Source: Dolomedes plantarius (lineage: Eukaryota; Arthropoda; Arachnida; Araneae; Dolomedidae). From it: a stretch of 64,000 nt of DNA. The DNA lies in assembly GCA_907164885.2 (NCBI GenBank), contig OU015501.1, forward strand, positions 25,429,591-25,493,590, read 5' to 3'. A program made the translations under genes and the position numbers. Numbering within the stretch: the first letter of the stretch is position 1; each line of letters begins with the position of its first letter. The notes beneath the pieces are model-generated. The model ran no database searches. It saw only the letters and a program-made list of their open reading frames with translations, and was not told the origin of the DNA. Shown here in pieces: positions 31,833 through 43,726 of the stretch.

Positions 31833-32126
31833 GTGTCCGGTCGTAATTTTTCTCTCACTATGCGGAGGCGTCGCAAGTGTCAATTAGAGGATGTCTTTTG
31901 GGGGGAAAAGGGAATGGGTGTATTAATAAATTACTGTAGAACGGTATTTTACCAGTTTCAGGCACCCAGGTTACCCAAATTTCCCTGGAGTTTTCCGGAA
32001 TCCCCGAATTTAAAAAGTGTGGTCACGGAGGAAGTTTGCAGAGTTTTACATGAATTTGAAGGCCGCAAAGATATCATTCTGTCCTATGGTCGATTTTCGA
32101 ATATGTTCATCCTATTTTCGCATATA

Positions 32127-33431
32127 CAGAGGCTGTTCAGACATTTTTTGAACGATGTATATTGTATTCACAAAGCTAAATTACATAAAATTCTTGTGTT
32201 TTAAATGTTCTATTTGACATCCCTTATTCTGAACTATCTTTCGACACCGCAATTTCTTGGATAATAATGCCTTTTGAAGTGTCAGAAGAGGTATTCTATC
32301 CTGTTCCTCCTGAACAGCTTTCCAGAGTCCTGTAAGGGTTTTGGGACGACGTTTGGATAATGCAGATTTTAAAAGTCCGAAAGCACAAAAATCCATAGGT
32401 GATACATCGGGAGATTTAGTAGGGATATCAGTGAAGGGTATGGCCTTGCTACCAGTTTTTTGTTCCATTTCTTTTAGGAAATTTACAGTGGATTTTGATG
32501 TGTGACTGCTAGCTTTGTCCTTATGGAGTCTCACAGATTGATGGCACTGTGGGTAAAGCGATGGTATTTCATTCAGAAAAATTGGCAATAACATATGTTC
32601 CTGATAGTATTTGGAGTTAATCTTGACATTTTTTTCCCCTCTCTTTATTTTTAATTTGCCATTATAAGAAAAACCAGCAACAATCATGAATCCCTTAGAA
32701 AAAATTTCTTTCGATTCTTTGAACCATGTACTTAAATTTTTTTCTCCCCTTTCCTGATAATAAATGCCTCTTTTTTTGTTGCAATCATTTAAATACAACC
32801 ATGATTCATCTATTGTGACAATTGTTTTCCATTTTTCTTTGGATAAGTGTTTCTCATATAGAATTCTGCAGCGTGTCCTGCGTTCAGCGATATGATTTGG
32901 AAGAAGACGATACACATTGCGTTTTTTCGCTTTCTTAAGATTTAAATCAACGTTTATCATTTTGTTTACAGTGGACAACGAGCATTTTAATGATTTTGCA
33001 ACTGTCCTTTGACTAGGGGGATTTTCTTTTAACATTAAACAACGTACCTTTGCAATAATCGAAGATATACGTTTTTTCCTTGGATGCTTGTTTGGAATTT
33101 TTATCCCACTTGAGGCTCCAATTTGACGTTTTTTTTTTCCTTTCTTGTTGACGATATTACCTATCGACGCTTTAGATATCACAAAACCATGACTCTCACA
33201 TCGTTTTTGGATAACTGAGTATGCATATTTATCTTTGGAAAGAGCATAAATGTAGCCTTCGAAACACTGCTTTGTTAAAAACGACTTTTTGAATAAATAC
33301 AAAACTTTCAAGCCGCAGACAATAATTTAGACTTTTAAAAACATAGTACAATTGCAATTATTTCTTTTGCAGCAAACGCTTTTTTATTACCGCTTACCAA
33401 AATCGTCTAAAAAATGTGCGAACAGCCTCTG
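32127..33431 (-). mobile_element. DD41D mariner, array unit 1
   Basis: TA (32125-32126, 33432-33433) flanks 1305 bp with TIRs starting CAGAGGCTGTTC, followed by (A/G)(G/C)ACATTTTTT. This copy has CAGACA in the left TIR where the others have CACACA. It is the first transposon-bearing unit and still carries the 18-bp satellite segment. Confidence 0.95.
32181..33311 (-). CDS. Mariner transposase DD41D, copy 1, intact
   Basis: Full 376-residue frame. It differs from the array consensus at residue 187 (E instead of K, in YYQERGEK). The catalytic residues are unchanged. As the copy nearest the array edge it is slightly more diverged than those further in. Confidence 0.9.
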   Translation of the reverse strand: MKVLYLFKKSFLTKQCFEGYIYALSKDKYAYSVIQKRCESHGFVISKASIGNIVNKKGKKKRQIGASSGIKIPNKHPRKKRISSIIAKVRCLMLKENPPSQRTVAKSLKCSLSTVNKMINVDLNLKKAKKRNVYRLLPNHIAERRTRCRILYEKHLSKEKWKTIVTIDESWLYLNDCNKKRGIYYQERGEKNLSTWFKESKEIFSKGFMIVAGFSYNGKLKIKRGEKNVKINSKYYQEHMLLPIFLNEIPSLYPQCHQSVRLHKDKASSHTSKSTVNFLKEMEQKTGSKAIPFTDIPTKSPDVSPMDFCAFGLLKSALSKRRPKTLTGLWKAVQEEQDRIPLLTLQKALLSKKLRCRKIVQNKGCQIEHLKHKNFM

Positions 33432-34713
33432 TATTCTACTACTTGTACATTTAATTGACAGAAATTGTGTGTTTTATTGCCTGTGTTATTTACTCATTTA
33501 AATACAATTCGTTAAATTTTGACCTTTAAAATTGAGGAATGGGGAAGGGATGCTGAGTTTTTATTGAATCTAAATGTGTTGCTTTTATACCTACGGTGGA
33601 GTTATGAATTCTCTTCAAACAGTGCTCGAGAAGTCTCTGCCGACACCGGTGTTATTCCGGATGGATTTAGGGGGATCGTATCTCAATTACTCTGCTACCC
33701 ATAATGCACCCTCAAAGACCCGTGGCTGAAGAATCTATTATGTGTTCTCGTAGGAAGTGTAAGTCAGTGTGTCTTCGTGTCAGTCACCATCGATGCAACA
33801 CACACTGTATTACAACAGTATAAACTTAGTGGTATATCCAAGACATTGAGAGCCAAGACCAGCAAAGAAACTTTTTTCCAAGGTCGTAAAGTCTTAAGCG
33901 GTGGCCCTTCACCTCAACGACTCGGGGCATGTTCAATAAAGTAGAACGAAAAAACTTTTTTTGACATAGAGATTTGCCATAGCCGGCAAAAGTTTCCTTC
34001 TAAAATTAGAATGAAGAATATAAAATTTTATTTCTTGACTAAAATATTTTCAAGAACCGCAAAGGGCTTCAAATGTGAGAGTTTTATGTTACGTCGCGCT
34101 ATTGCCTTTGGTTTTCTACTGAAACAACAAACAAGATCTCCCAACAAGCAAGACCATTGTGTATTATAAGAATATGCTACTGCAAAATTAATATGATGAA
34201 AGTCGTGAAATTCTACAAAATCAGTTGTTCTATAATGACATCTACACATTAGTAATACTTAGAATGTGTAAGTTTTCTGCAAAAATACCATATTTTTAAT
34301 ATTTTGTTTTCAAAATATATATATTATTATTTAAATGTACTATAAAAGAAATTTAAAAGTAAAATACAAATTTTATCACTTTTCCATAAAAACATCCATT
34401 TTGAAGCCTCTTGCGGTAAGTGTCCGGTCGTAATTTTTCTCTCACTATGCGGAGGCGTCGCAAGTGTCAATTAGAGGATGTCTTTTGGGGGGAAAAGGGA
34501 ATGGGTGTATTAATAAATTACTGTAGAACGGTATTTTACCAGTTTCAGGCACCCAGGTTACCCAAATTTCCCTGGAGTTTTCCGGAATCCCCGAATTTAA
34601 AAAGTGTGGTCACGGAGGAAGTTTGCAGAGTTTTACATGAATTTGAAGGCCGCAAAGATATCATTCTGTCCTATGGTCGATTTTCGAATATGTTCATCCT
34701 ATTTTCGCATATA

Positions 34714-36017
34714 CAGAGGCTGTTCACACATTTTTTGAACGATGTATATTGTATTCACAAAGCTAAATTACATAAAATTCTTGTGTTTTAAATGTTCTAT
34801 TTGACATCCCTTATTCTGAACTATCTTTCGACACCGCAATTTCTTGGATAATAATGCCTTTTGAAGTGTCAGAAGAGGTATTCTATCCTGTTCCTCCTGA
34901 ACAGCTTTCCAGAGTCCTGTAAGGGTTTTGGGACGACGTTTGGATAATGCAGATTTTAAAAGTCCGAAAGCACAAAAATCTATAGGTGATACATCGGGAG
35001 ATTTAGTAGGGATATCAGTGAAGGGTATGGCCTTGCTACCAGTTTTTTGTTCCATTTCTTTTAGGAAATTTACAGTGGATTTTGATGTGTGACTGCTAGC
35101 TTTGTCCTTATGGAGTCTCACAGATTGATGGCACTGTGGGTAAAGCGATGGTATTTCATTCAGAAAAATTGGCAATAACATATGTTCCTGATAGTATTTG
35201 GAGTTAATATTGACATTTTTTCCCCTCTCTTTATTTTTAATTTGCCATTATAAGAAAAACCAGCAACAATCATGAATCCCTTAGAAAAAATTTCTTTCGA
35301 TTCTTTGAACCATGTACTTAAATTTTTTTCTCCCCTTTTCTGATAATAAATGCCTCTTTTTTTGTTGCAATCATTTAAATACAACCATGATTCATCTATT
35401 GTGACAATTGTTTTCCATTTTTCTTTGGATAAGTGTTTCTCATATAGAATTCTGCAGCGTGTCCTGCGTTCAGCGATATGATTTGGAAGAAGACGATACA
35501 CATTGCGTTTTTTCGCTTTCTTAAGATTTAAATCAACGTTTATCATTTTGTTTACAGTGGACAACGAGCATTTTAATGATTTTGCAACTGTCCTTTGACT
35601 AGGGGGATTTTCTTTTAACATTAAACAACGTACCTTTGCAATAATCGAAGATATACGTTTTTTCCTTGGATGCTTGTTTGGAATTTTTATCCCACTTGAG
35701 GCTCCAATTTGACGTTTTTTTTTTCCTTTCTTGTTGACGATATTACCTATCGACGCTTTAGATATCACAAAACCATGACTCTCACATCGTTTTTGGATAA
35801 CTGAGTATGCATATTTATCTTTGGAAAGAGCATAAATGTAGCCTTCGAAACACTGCTTTGTTAAAAACGACTTTTTGAATAAATACAAAACTTTCAAGCC
35901 GCAGACAATAATTTAGACTTTTAAAAACATAGTACAATTGCAATTATTTCTTTTGCAGCAAACGCTTTTTTATTACCGCTTACCAAAATCGTCTAAAAAA
36001 TGTGCGAACAGCCTCTG
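34714..36017 (-). mobile_element. DD41D mariner, array unit 2 (1304 bp)
   Basis: TA-flanked with both TIRs intact. It is one base shorter than unit 1 because the poly-T run after GACA near 35215-35221 has six T instead of seven. Confidence 0.95.
34768..35897 (-). pseudogene. Mariner transposase, copy 2, frameshifted
   Basis: The one-base deletion at about 35216-35221 breaks the frame after residue 227 (KIKRGEK). The remaining frame resumes as an open stretch from M240. Two further changes are private to this copy: K230N (by the original frame) and M306I next to the third catalytic aspartate (SPIDF). As read, this copy cannot give a full enzyme, unless the T-run length is a sequencing error. 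Confidence 0.85.
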
Positions 36018-37282
36018 TATTCTACTACTTGTACATTTAATTGACAGAAATTGTGTGTTTTATTGCCTGTGTTATTTACTCATTTAAATACAATTCGTTA
36101 AATTTTGACCTTTAAAATTGAGGAATGGGGAAGGGATGCTGAGTTTTTATTGAATCTAAATGTGTTGCTTTTATACCTACGGTGGAGTTATGAATTCTCT
36201 TCAAACAGTGCTCGAGAAGTCTCTGCCGACACCGGTGTTATTCCGGATGGATTTAGGGGGATCGTATCTCAATTACTCTGCTACCCATAATGCACCCTCA
36301 AAGACCCGTGGCTGAAGAATCTATTATGTGTTCTCGTAGGAAGTGTAAGTCAGTGTGTCTTCGTGTCAGTCACCATCGATGCAACACACACTGTATTACA
36401 ACAGTATAAACTTAGTGGTATATCCAAGACATTGAGAGCCAAGACCAGCAAAGAAACTTTTTTCCAAGGTCGTAAAGTCTTAAGCGGTGGCCCTTCACCT
36501 CAACGACTCGGGGCATGTTCAATAAAGTAGAACGAAAAAACTTTTTTTGACATAGAGATTTGCCATAGCCGGCAAAAGTTTCCTTCTAAAATTAGAATGA
36601 AGAATATAAAATTTTATTTCTTTACTAAAATATTTTCAAGAACCGCAAAGGGCTTCAAATGTGAGAGTTTTATGTTACGTCGCGCTATTGCCTTTGGTTT
36701 TCTACTGAAACAACAAACAAGACCATTGTGTATTATAAGAATATGCTACTGCAAAATTAATATGATGAAAGTCGTGAAATTCTACAAAATCAGTTGTTCT
36801 ATAATGACATCTACACATTAGTAATACTTAGAATGTGTAAGTTTTCTGCAAAAATACCATATTTTTAATATTTTGTTTTCAAAATATATATATTATTATT
36901 TAAATGTACTATAAAAGAAATTTAAAAGTAAAATACAAATTTTATCACTTTTTCATAAAAACATCCATTTTGAAGCCTCTTGCGGTAAGTGTCCGGTCGT
37001 AATTTTTCTCTCACTATGCGGAGGCGTCGCAAGTGTCAATTAGAGGATGTCTTTTGGGGGGAAAAGGGAATGGGTGTATTAATAAATTACTGTAGAACGG
37101 TATTTTACCAGTTTCAGGCACCCAGGTTACCCAAATTTCCCTGGAGTTTTCCGGAATCCCCGAATTTAAAAAGTGTGGTCACGGAGGAAGTTTGCAGAGT
37201 TTTACATGAATTTGAAGGCCGCAAAGATATCATTCTGTCCTATGGTCGATTTTCGAATATGTTCATCCTATTTTCGCATATA

Positions 37283-38586
37283 CAGAGGCTGTTCACACAT
37301 TTTTTGAACGATGTATATTGTATTCACAAAGCTAAATTACATAAAATTCTTGTGTTTTAAATGTTCTATTTGACATCCCTTATTCTGAACTATCTTTCGA
37401 CACCGCAATTTCTTGGATAATAATGCCTTTTGAAGTGTCAGAAGAGGTATTCTATCCTGTTCCTCCTGAACAGCTTTCCAGAGTCCTGTAAGGGTTTTGG
37501 GACGACGTTTGGATAATGCAGATTTTAAAAGTCCGAAAGCACAAAAATCCATAGGTGATACATCGGGAGATTTAGTAGGGATATCAGTGAAGGGTATGGC
37601 CTTGCTACCAGTTTTTTGTTCCATTTCTTTTAGGAAATTTACAGTGGATTTTGATGTGTGACTGCTAGCTTTGTCCTTATGGAGTCTCACAGATTGATGG
37701 CACTGTGGGTAAAGCGATGGTATTTCATTCAGAAAAATTGGCAATAACATATGTTCCTGATAGTATTTGGAGTTAATCTTGACATTTTTTCCCCTCTCTT
37801 TATTTTTAATTTGCCATTATAAGAAAAACCAGCAACAATCATGAATCCCTTAGAAAAAATTTCTTTCGATTCTTTGAACCATGTACTTAAATTTTTTTCT
37901 CCCCTTTTCTGATAATAAATGCCTCTTTTTTTGTTGCAATCATTTAAATACAACCATGATTCATCTATTGTGACAATTGTTTTCCATTTTTCTTTGGATA
38001 AGTGTTTCTCATATAGAATTCTGCAGCGTGTCCTGCGTTCAGCGATATGATTTGGAAGAAGACGATACACATTGCGTTTTTTCGCTTTCTTAAGATTTAA
38101 ATCAACGTTTATCATTTTGTTTACAGTGGACAACGAGCATTTTAATGATTTTGCAACTGTCCTTTGACTAGGGGGATTTTCTTTTAACATTAAACAACGT
38201 ACCTTTGCAATAATCGAAGATATACGTTTTTTCCTTGGATGCTTGTTTGGAATTTTTATCCCACTTGAGGCTCCAATTTGACGTTTTTTTTTTCCTTTCT
38301 TGTTGACGATATTACCTATCGACGCTTTAGATATCACAAAACCATGACTCTCACATCGTTTTTGGATAACTGAGTATGCATATTTATCTTTGGAAAGAGC
38401 ATAAATGTAGCCTTCGAAACACTGCTTTGTTAAAAACGACTTTTTGAATAAATACAAAACTTTCAAGCCGCAGACAATAATTTAGACTTTTAAAAACATA
38501 GTACAATTGCAATTATTTCTTTTGCAGCAAACGCTTTTTTATTACCGCTTACCAAAATCGTCTAAAAAATGTGCGAACAGCCTCTG
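37283..38586 (-). mobile_element. DD41D mariner, array unit 3 (1304 bp)
   Basis: TA-flanked, TIRs intact. It shares the six-T run of unit 2, at 37785-37790. Confidence 0.95.
37337..38466 (-). pseudogene. Mariner transposase, copy 3, frameshifted
   Basis: It has the same frameshift after residue 227 as copy 2 but not that copy's two substitutions. A shared deletion in adjacent units suggests it spread by local duplication or conversion, although independent slippage or a base-calling error in the homopolymer is possible. Confidence 0.85.
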
Positions 38587-39851
38587 TATTCTACTACTTG
38601 TACATTTAATTGACAGAAATTGTGTGTTTTATTGCCTGTGTTATTTACTCATTTAAATACAATTCGTTAAATTTTGACCTTTAAAATTGAGGAATGGGGA
38701 AGGGATGCTGAGTTTTTATTGAATCTAAATGTGTTGCTTTTATACCTACGGTGGAGTTATGAATTCTCTTCAAACAGTGCTCGAGAAGTCTCTGCCGACA
38801 CCGGTGTTATTCCGGATGGATTTAGGGGGATCGTATCTCAATTACTCTGCTACCCATAATGCACCCTCAAAGACCCGTGGCTGAAGAATCTATTATGTGT
38901 TCTCGTAGGAAGTGTAAGTCAGTGTGTCTTCGTGTCAGTCACCATCGATGCAACACACACTGTATTACAACAGTATAAACTTAGTGGTATATCCAAGACA
39001 TTGAGAGCCAAGACCAGCAAAGAAACTTTTTTCCAAGGTCGTAAAGTCTTAAGCGGTGGCCCTTCACCTCAACGACTCGGGGCATGTTCAATAAAGTAGA
39101 ACGAAAAAACTTTTTTTGACATAGAGATTTGCCATAGCCGGCAAAAGTTTCCTTCTAAAATTAGAATGAAGAATATAAAATTTTATTTCTTTACTAAAAT
39201 ATTTTCAAGAACCGCAAAGGGCTTCAAATGTGAGAGTTTTATGTTACGTCGCGCTATTGCCTTTGGTTTTCTACTGAAACAACAAACAAGACCATTGTGT
39301 ATTATAAGAATATGCTACTGCAAAATTAATATGATGAAAGTCGTGAAATTCTACAAAATCAGTTGTTCTATAATGACATCTACACATTAGTAATACTTAG
39401 AATGTGTAAGTTTTCTGCAAAAATACCATATTTTTAATATTTTGTTTTCAAAATATATATATTATTATTTAAATGTACTATAAAAGAAATTTAAAAGTAA
39501 AATACAAATTTTATCACTTTTCCATAAAAACATCCATTTTGAAGCCTCTTGCGGTAAGTGTCCGGTCGTAATTTTTCTCTCACTATGCGGAGGCGTCGCA
39601 AGTGTCAATTAGAGGATGTCTTTTGGGGGGAAAAGGGAATGGGTGTATTAATAAATTACTGTAGAACGGTATTTTACCAGTTTCAGGCACCCAGGTTACC
39701 CAAATTTCCCTGGAGTTTTCCGGAATCCCCGAATTTAAAAAGTGTGGTCACGGAGGAAGTTTGCAGAGTTTTACATGAATTTGAAGGCCGCAAAGATATC
39801 ATTCTGTCCTATGGTCGATTTTCGAATATGTTCATCCTATTTTCGCATATA

Positions 39852-41156
39852 CAGAGGCTGTTCACACATTTTTTGAACGATGTATATTGTATTCACAAAG
39901 CTAAATTACATAAAATTCTTGTGTTTTAAATGTTCTATTTGACATCCCTTATTCTGAACTATCTTTCGACACCGCAATTTCTTGGATAATAATGCCTTTT
40001 GAAGTGTCAGAAGAGGTATTCTATCCTGTTCCTCCTGAACAGCTTTCCAGAGTCCTGTAAGGGTTTTGGGACGACGTTTGGATAATGCAGATTTTAAAAG
40101 TCCGAAAGCACAAAAATCCATAGGTGATACATCGGGAGATTTAGTAGGGATATCAGTGAAGGGTATGGCCTTGCTACCAGTTTTTTGTTCCATTTCTTTT
40201 AGGAAATTTACAGTGGATTTTGATGTGTGACTGCTAGCTTTGTCCTTATGGAGTCTCACAGATTGATGGCACTGTGGGTAAAGCGATGGTATTTCATTCA
40301 GAAAAATTGGCAATAACATATGTTCCTGATAGTATTTGGAGTTAATCTTGACATTTTTTTCCCCTCTCTTTATTTTTAATTTGCCATTATAAGAAAAACC
40401 AGCAACAATCATGAATCCCTTAGAAAAAATTTCTTTCGATTCTTTGAACCATGTACTTAAATTTTTTTCTCCCCTTTTCTGATAATAAATGCCTCTTTTT
40501 TTGTTGCAATCATTTAAATACAACCATGATTCATCTATTGTGACAATTGTTTTCCATTTTTCTTTGGATAAGTGTTTCTCATATAGAATTCTGCAGCGTG
40601 TCCTGCGTTCAGCGATATGATTTGGAAGAAGACGATACACATTGCGTTTTTTCGCTTTCTTAAGATTTAAATCAACGTTTATCATTTTGTTTACAGTGGA
40701 CAACGAGCATTTTAATGATTTTGCAACTGTCCTTTGACTAGGGGGATTTTCTTTTAACATTAAACAACGTACCTTTGCAATAATCGAAGATATACGTTTT
40801 TTCCTTGGATGCTTGTTTGGAATTTTTATCCCACTTGAGGCTCCAATTTGACGTTTTTTTTTTCCTTTCTTGTTGACGATATTACCTATCGACGCTTTAG
40901 ATATCACAAAACCATGACTCTCACATCGTTTTTGGATAACTGAGTATGCATATTTATCTTTGGAAAGAGCATAAATGTAGCCTTCGAAACACTGCTTTGT
41001 TAAAAACGACTTTTTGAATAAATACAAAACTTTCAAGCCGCAGACAATAATTTAGACTTTTAAAAACATAGTACAATTGCAATTATTTCTTTTGCAGCAA
41101 ACGCTTTTTTATTACCGCTTACCAAAATCGTCTAAAAAATGTGCGAACAGCCTCTG
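39852..41156 (-). mobile_element. DD41D mariner, array unit 4
   Basis: Reference copy: 1305 bp, TA on both sides. The left TIR is CAGAGGCTGTTCACACATTT and the right, reversed, is CAGAGGCTGTTCGCACATTT. Both continue into TTT(G/A)(A/G)ACGAT, about 28 bp with few mismatches. Confidence 0.96.
39906..41036 (-). CDS. Mariner transposase DD41D (rosa-type), reference copy
   Basis: The 376-residue protein starts MKVLYLFKKSFLTKQ. It is a cut-and-paste transposase that acts on TA targets in the nucleus. The N-terminus has two predicted helix-turn-helix segments (about residues 10-55 and 80-122) with basic stretches KKGKKKRQ and PRKKR that could serve as nuclear localisation or DNA contact. The catalytic domain shows D168 in VTIDESWLYL, D265 in RLHKDKASSH and D307 in KSPDVSPMDFCAFG. 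There are 96 residues between the first two and 41 between the last two. DD41D spacing is the mark of the rosa lineage of mariners, first known from Ceratitis flies. KDKASSH replaces the usual HDNAPAH. The length is somewhat above the 345 typical of mariners. Nothing in the frame is broken, so this copy could be functional if transcribed. No promoter was identified. Confidence 0.92.
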   Translation of the reverse strand: MKVLYLFKKSFLTKQCFEGYIYALSKDKYAYSVIQKRCESHGFVISKASIGNIVNKKGKKKRQIGASSGIKIPNKHPRKKRISSIIAKVRCLMLKENPPSQRTVAKSLKCSLSTVNKMINVDLNLKKAKKRNVYRLLPNHIAERRTRCRILYEKHLSKEKWKTIVTIDESWLYLNDCNKKRGIYYQKRGEKNLSTWFKESKEIFSKGFMIVAGFSYNGKLKIKRGEKNVKINSKYYQEHMLLPIFLNEIPSLYPQCHQSVRLHKDKASSHTSKSTVNFLKEMEQKTGSKAIPFTDIPTKSPDVSPMDFCAFGLLKSALSKRRPKTLTGLWKAVQEEQDRIPLLTLQKALLSKKLRCRKIVQNKGCQIEHLKHKNFM

Positions 41157-42421
41157 TATTCTACTACTTGTACATTTAATTGACAGAAATTGTGTGTTTT
41201 ATTGCCTGTGTTATTTACTCATTTAAATACAATTCGTTAAATTTTGACCTTTAAAATTGAGGAATGGGGAAGGGATGCTGAGTTTTTATTGAATCTAAAT
41301 GTGTTGCTTTTATACCTACGGTGGAGTTATGAATTCTCTTCAAACAGTGCTCGAGAAGTCTCTGCCGACACCGGTGTTATTCCGGATGGATTTAGGGGGA
41401 TCGTATCTCAATTACTCTGCTACCCATAATGCACCCTCAAAGACCCGTGGCTGAAGAATCTATTATGTGTTCTCGTAGGAAGTGTAAGTCAGTGTGTCTT
41501 CGTGTCAGTCACCATCGATGCAACACACACTGTATTACAACAGTATAAACTTAGTGGTATATCCAAGACATTGAGAGCCAAGACCAGCAAAGAAACTTTT
41601 TTCCAAGGTCGTAAAGTCTTAAGCGGTGGCCCTTCACCTCAACGACTCGGGGCATGTTCAATAAAGTAGAACGAAAAAACTTTTTTTGACATAGAGATTT
41701 GCCATAGCCGGCAAAAGTTTCCTTCTAAAATTAGAATGAAGAATATAAAATTTTATTTCTTTACTAAAATATTTTCAAGAACCGCAAAGGGCTTCAAATG
41801 TGAGAGTTTTATGTTACGTCGCGCTATTGCCTTTGGTTTTCTACTGAAACAACAAACAAGACCATTGTGTATTATAAGAATATGCTACTGCAAAATTAAT
41901 ATGATGAAAGTCGTGAAATTCTACAAAATCAGTTGTTCTATAATGACATCTACACATTAGTAATACTTAGAATGTGTAAGTTTTCTGCAAAAATACCATA
42001 TTTTTAATATTTTGTTTTCAAAATATATATATTATTATTTAAATGTACTATAAAAGAAATTTAAAAGTAAAATACAAATTTTATCACTTTTCCATAAAAA
42101 CATCCATTTTGAAGCCTCTTGCGGTAAGTGTCCGGTCGTAATTTTTCTCTCACTATGCGGAGGCGTCGCAAGTGTCAATTAGAGGATGTCTTTTGGGGGG
42201 AAAAGGGAATGGGTGTATTAATAAATTACTGTAGAACGGTATTTTACCAGTTTCAGGCACCCAGGTTACCCAAATTTCCCTGGAGTTTTCCGGAATCCCC
42301 GAATTTAAAAAGTGTGGTCACGGAGGAAGTTTGCAGAGTTTTACATGAATTTGAAGGCCGCAAAGATATCATTCTGTCCTATGGTCGATTTTCGAATATG
42401 TTCATCCTATTTTCGCATATA

Positions 42422-43726
42422 CAGAGGCTGTTCACACATTTTTTGAACGATGTATATTGTATTCACAAAGCTAAATTACATAAAATTCTTGTGTTTTAAA
42501 TGTTCTATTTGACATCCCTTATTCTGAACTATCTTTCGACACCGCAATTTCTTGGATAATAATGCCTTTTGAAGTGTCAGAAGAGGTATTCTATCCTGTT
42601 CCTCCTGAACAGCTTTCCAGAGTCCTGTAAGGGTTTTGGGACGACGTTTGGATAATGCAGATTTTAAAAGTCCGAAAGCACAAAAATCCATAGGTGATAC
42701 ATCGGGAGATTTAGTAGGGATATCAGTGAAGGGTATGGCCTTGCTACCAGTTTTTTGTTCCATTTCTTTTAGGAAATTTACAGTGGATTTTGATGTGTGA
42801 CTGCTAGCTTTGTCCTTATGGAGTCTCACAGATTGATGGCACTGTGGGTAAAGCGATGGTATTTCATTCAGAAAAATTGGCAATAACATATGTTCCTGAT
42901 AGTATTTGGAGTTAATCTTGACATTTTTTTCCCCTCTCTTTATTTTTAATTTGCCATTATAAGAAAAACCAGCAACAATCATGAATCCCTTAGAAAAAAT
43001 TTCTTTCGATTCTTTGAACCATGTACTTAAATTTTTTTCTCCCCTTTTCTGATAATAAATGCCTCTTTTTTTGTTGCAATCATTTAAATACAACCATGAT
43101 TCATCTATTGTGACAATTGTTTTCCATTTTTCTTTGGATAAGTGTTTCTCATATAGAATTCTGCAGCGTGTCCTGCGTTCAGCGATATGATTTGGAAGAA
43201 GACGATACACATTGCGTTTTTTCGCTTTCTTAAGATTTAAATCAACGTTTATCATTTTGTTTACAGTGGACAACGAGCATTTTAATGATTTTGCAACTGT
43301 CCTTTGACTAGGGGGATTTTCTTTTAACATTAAACAACGTACCTTTGCAATAATCGAAGATATACGTTTTTTCCTTGGATGCTTGTTTGGAATTTTTATC
43401 CCACTTGAGGCTCCAATTTGACGTTTTTTTTTTCCTTTCTTGTTGACGATATTACCTATCGACGCTTTAGATATCACAAAACCATGACTCTCACATCGTT
43501 TTTGGATAACTGAGTATGCATATTTATCTTTGGAAAGAGCATAAATGTAGCCTTCGAAACACTGCTTTGTTAAAAACGACTTTTTGAATAAATACAAAAC
43601 TTTCAAGCCGCAGACAATAATTTAGACTTTTAAAAACATAGTACAATTGCAATTATTTCTTTTGCAGCAAACGCTTTTTTATTACCGCTTACCAAAATCG
43701 TCTAAAAAATGTGCGAACAGCCTCTG
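42422..43726 (-). mobile_element. DD41D mariner, array unit 5
   Basis: 1305 bp, TA-flanked, with no differences from unit 4 noticed by eye. Confidence 0.95.
42476..43606 (-). CDS. Mariner transposase DD41D, copy 5, intact
   Basis: The translation is identical to the reference copy over all 376 residues. Confidence 0.92.
   Translation of the reverse strand: MKVLYLFKKSFLTKQCFEGYIYALSKDKYAYSVIQKRCESHGFVISKASIGNIVNKKGKKKRQIGASSGIKIPNKHPRKKRISSIIAKVRCLMLKENPPSQRTVAKSLKCSLSTVNKMINVDLNLKKAKKRNVYRLLPNHIAERRTRCRILYEKHLSKEKWKTIVTIDESWLYLNDCNKKRGIYYQKRGEKNLSTWFKESKEIFSKGFMIVAGFSYNGKLKIKRGEKNVKINSKYYQEHMLLPIFLNEIPSLYPQCHQSVRLHKDKASSHTSKSTVNFLKEMEQKTGSKAIPFTDIPTKSPDVSPMDFCAFGLLKSALSKRRPKTLTGLWKAVQEEQDRIPLLTLQKALLSKKLRCRKIVQNKGCQIEHLKHKNFM

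Noticed and set aside
31800..31860. A spliced-leader-like or snRNA-like gene at each unit start (G|GTAAGTGTCC followed by AATTTTTCT, like a donor plus Sm site)
   Set aside because: Unit 0 shares no sequence upstream of the donor-like motif, no conserved stem-loops were seen, and spliced leaders are not known from arachnids.
31833..32204. A 123-codon plus-strand frame repeated in every mariner-bearing unit (starts SGRNFSLTMRRRRKCQ)
   Set aside because: Its last 26 or so codons come from the mariner end, it uses a GTG start, and in unit 0 the frame is altered and ends differently. Its conservation only reflects the near identity of the units.
33519..33704. 61- and 74-codon frames recurring in each unit
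   Set aside because: They begin at non-ATG or arbitrary codons, show no protein features, and the 61-codon frame is destroyed in unit 0. They are better explained as chance frames copied with the satellite.
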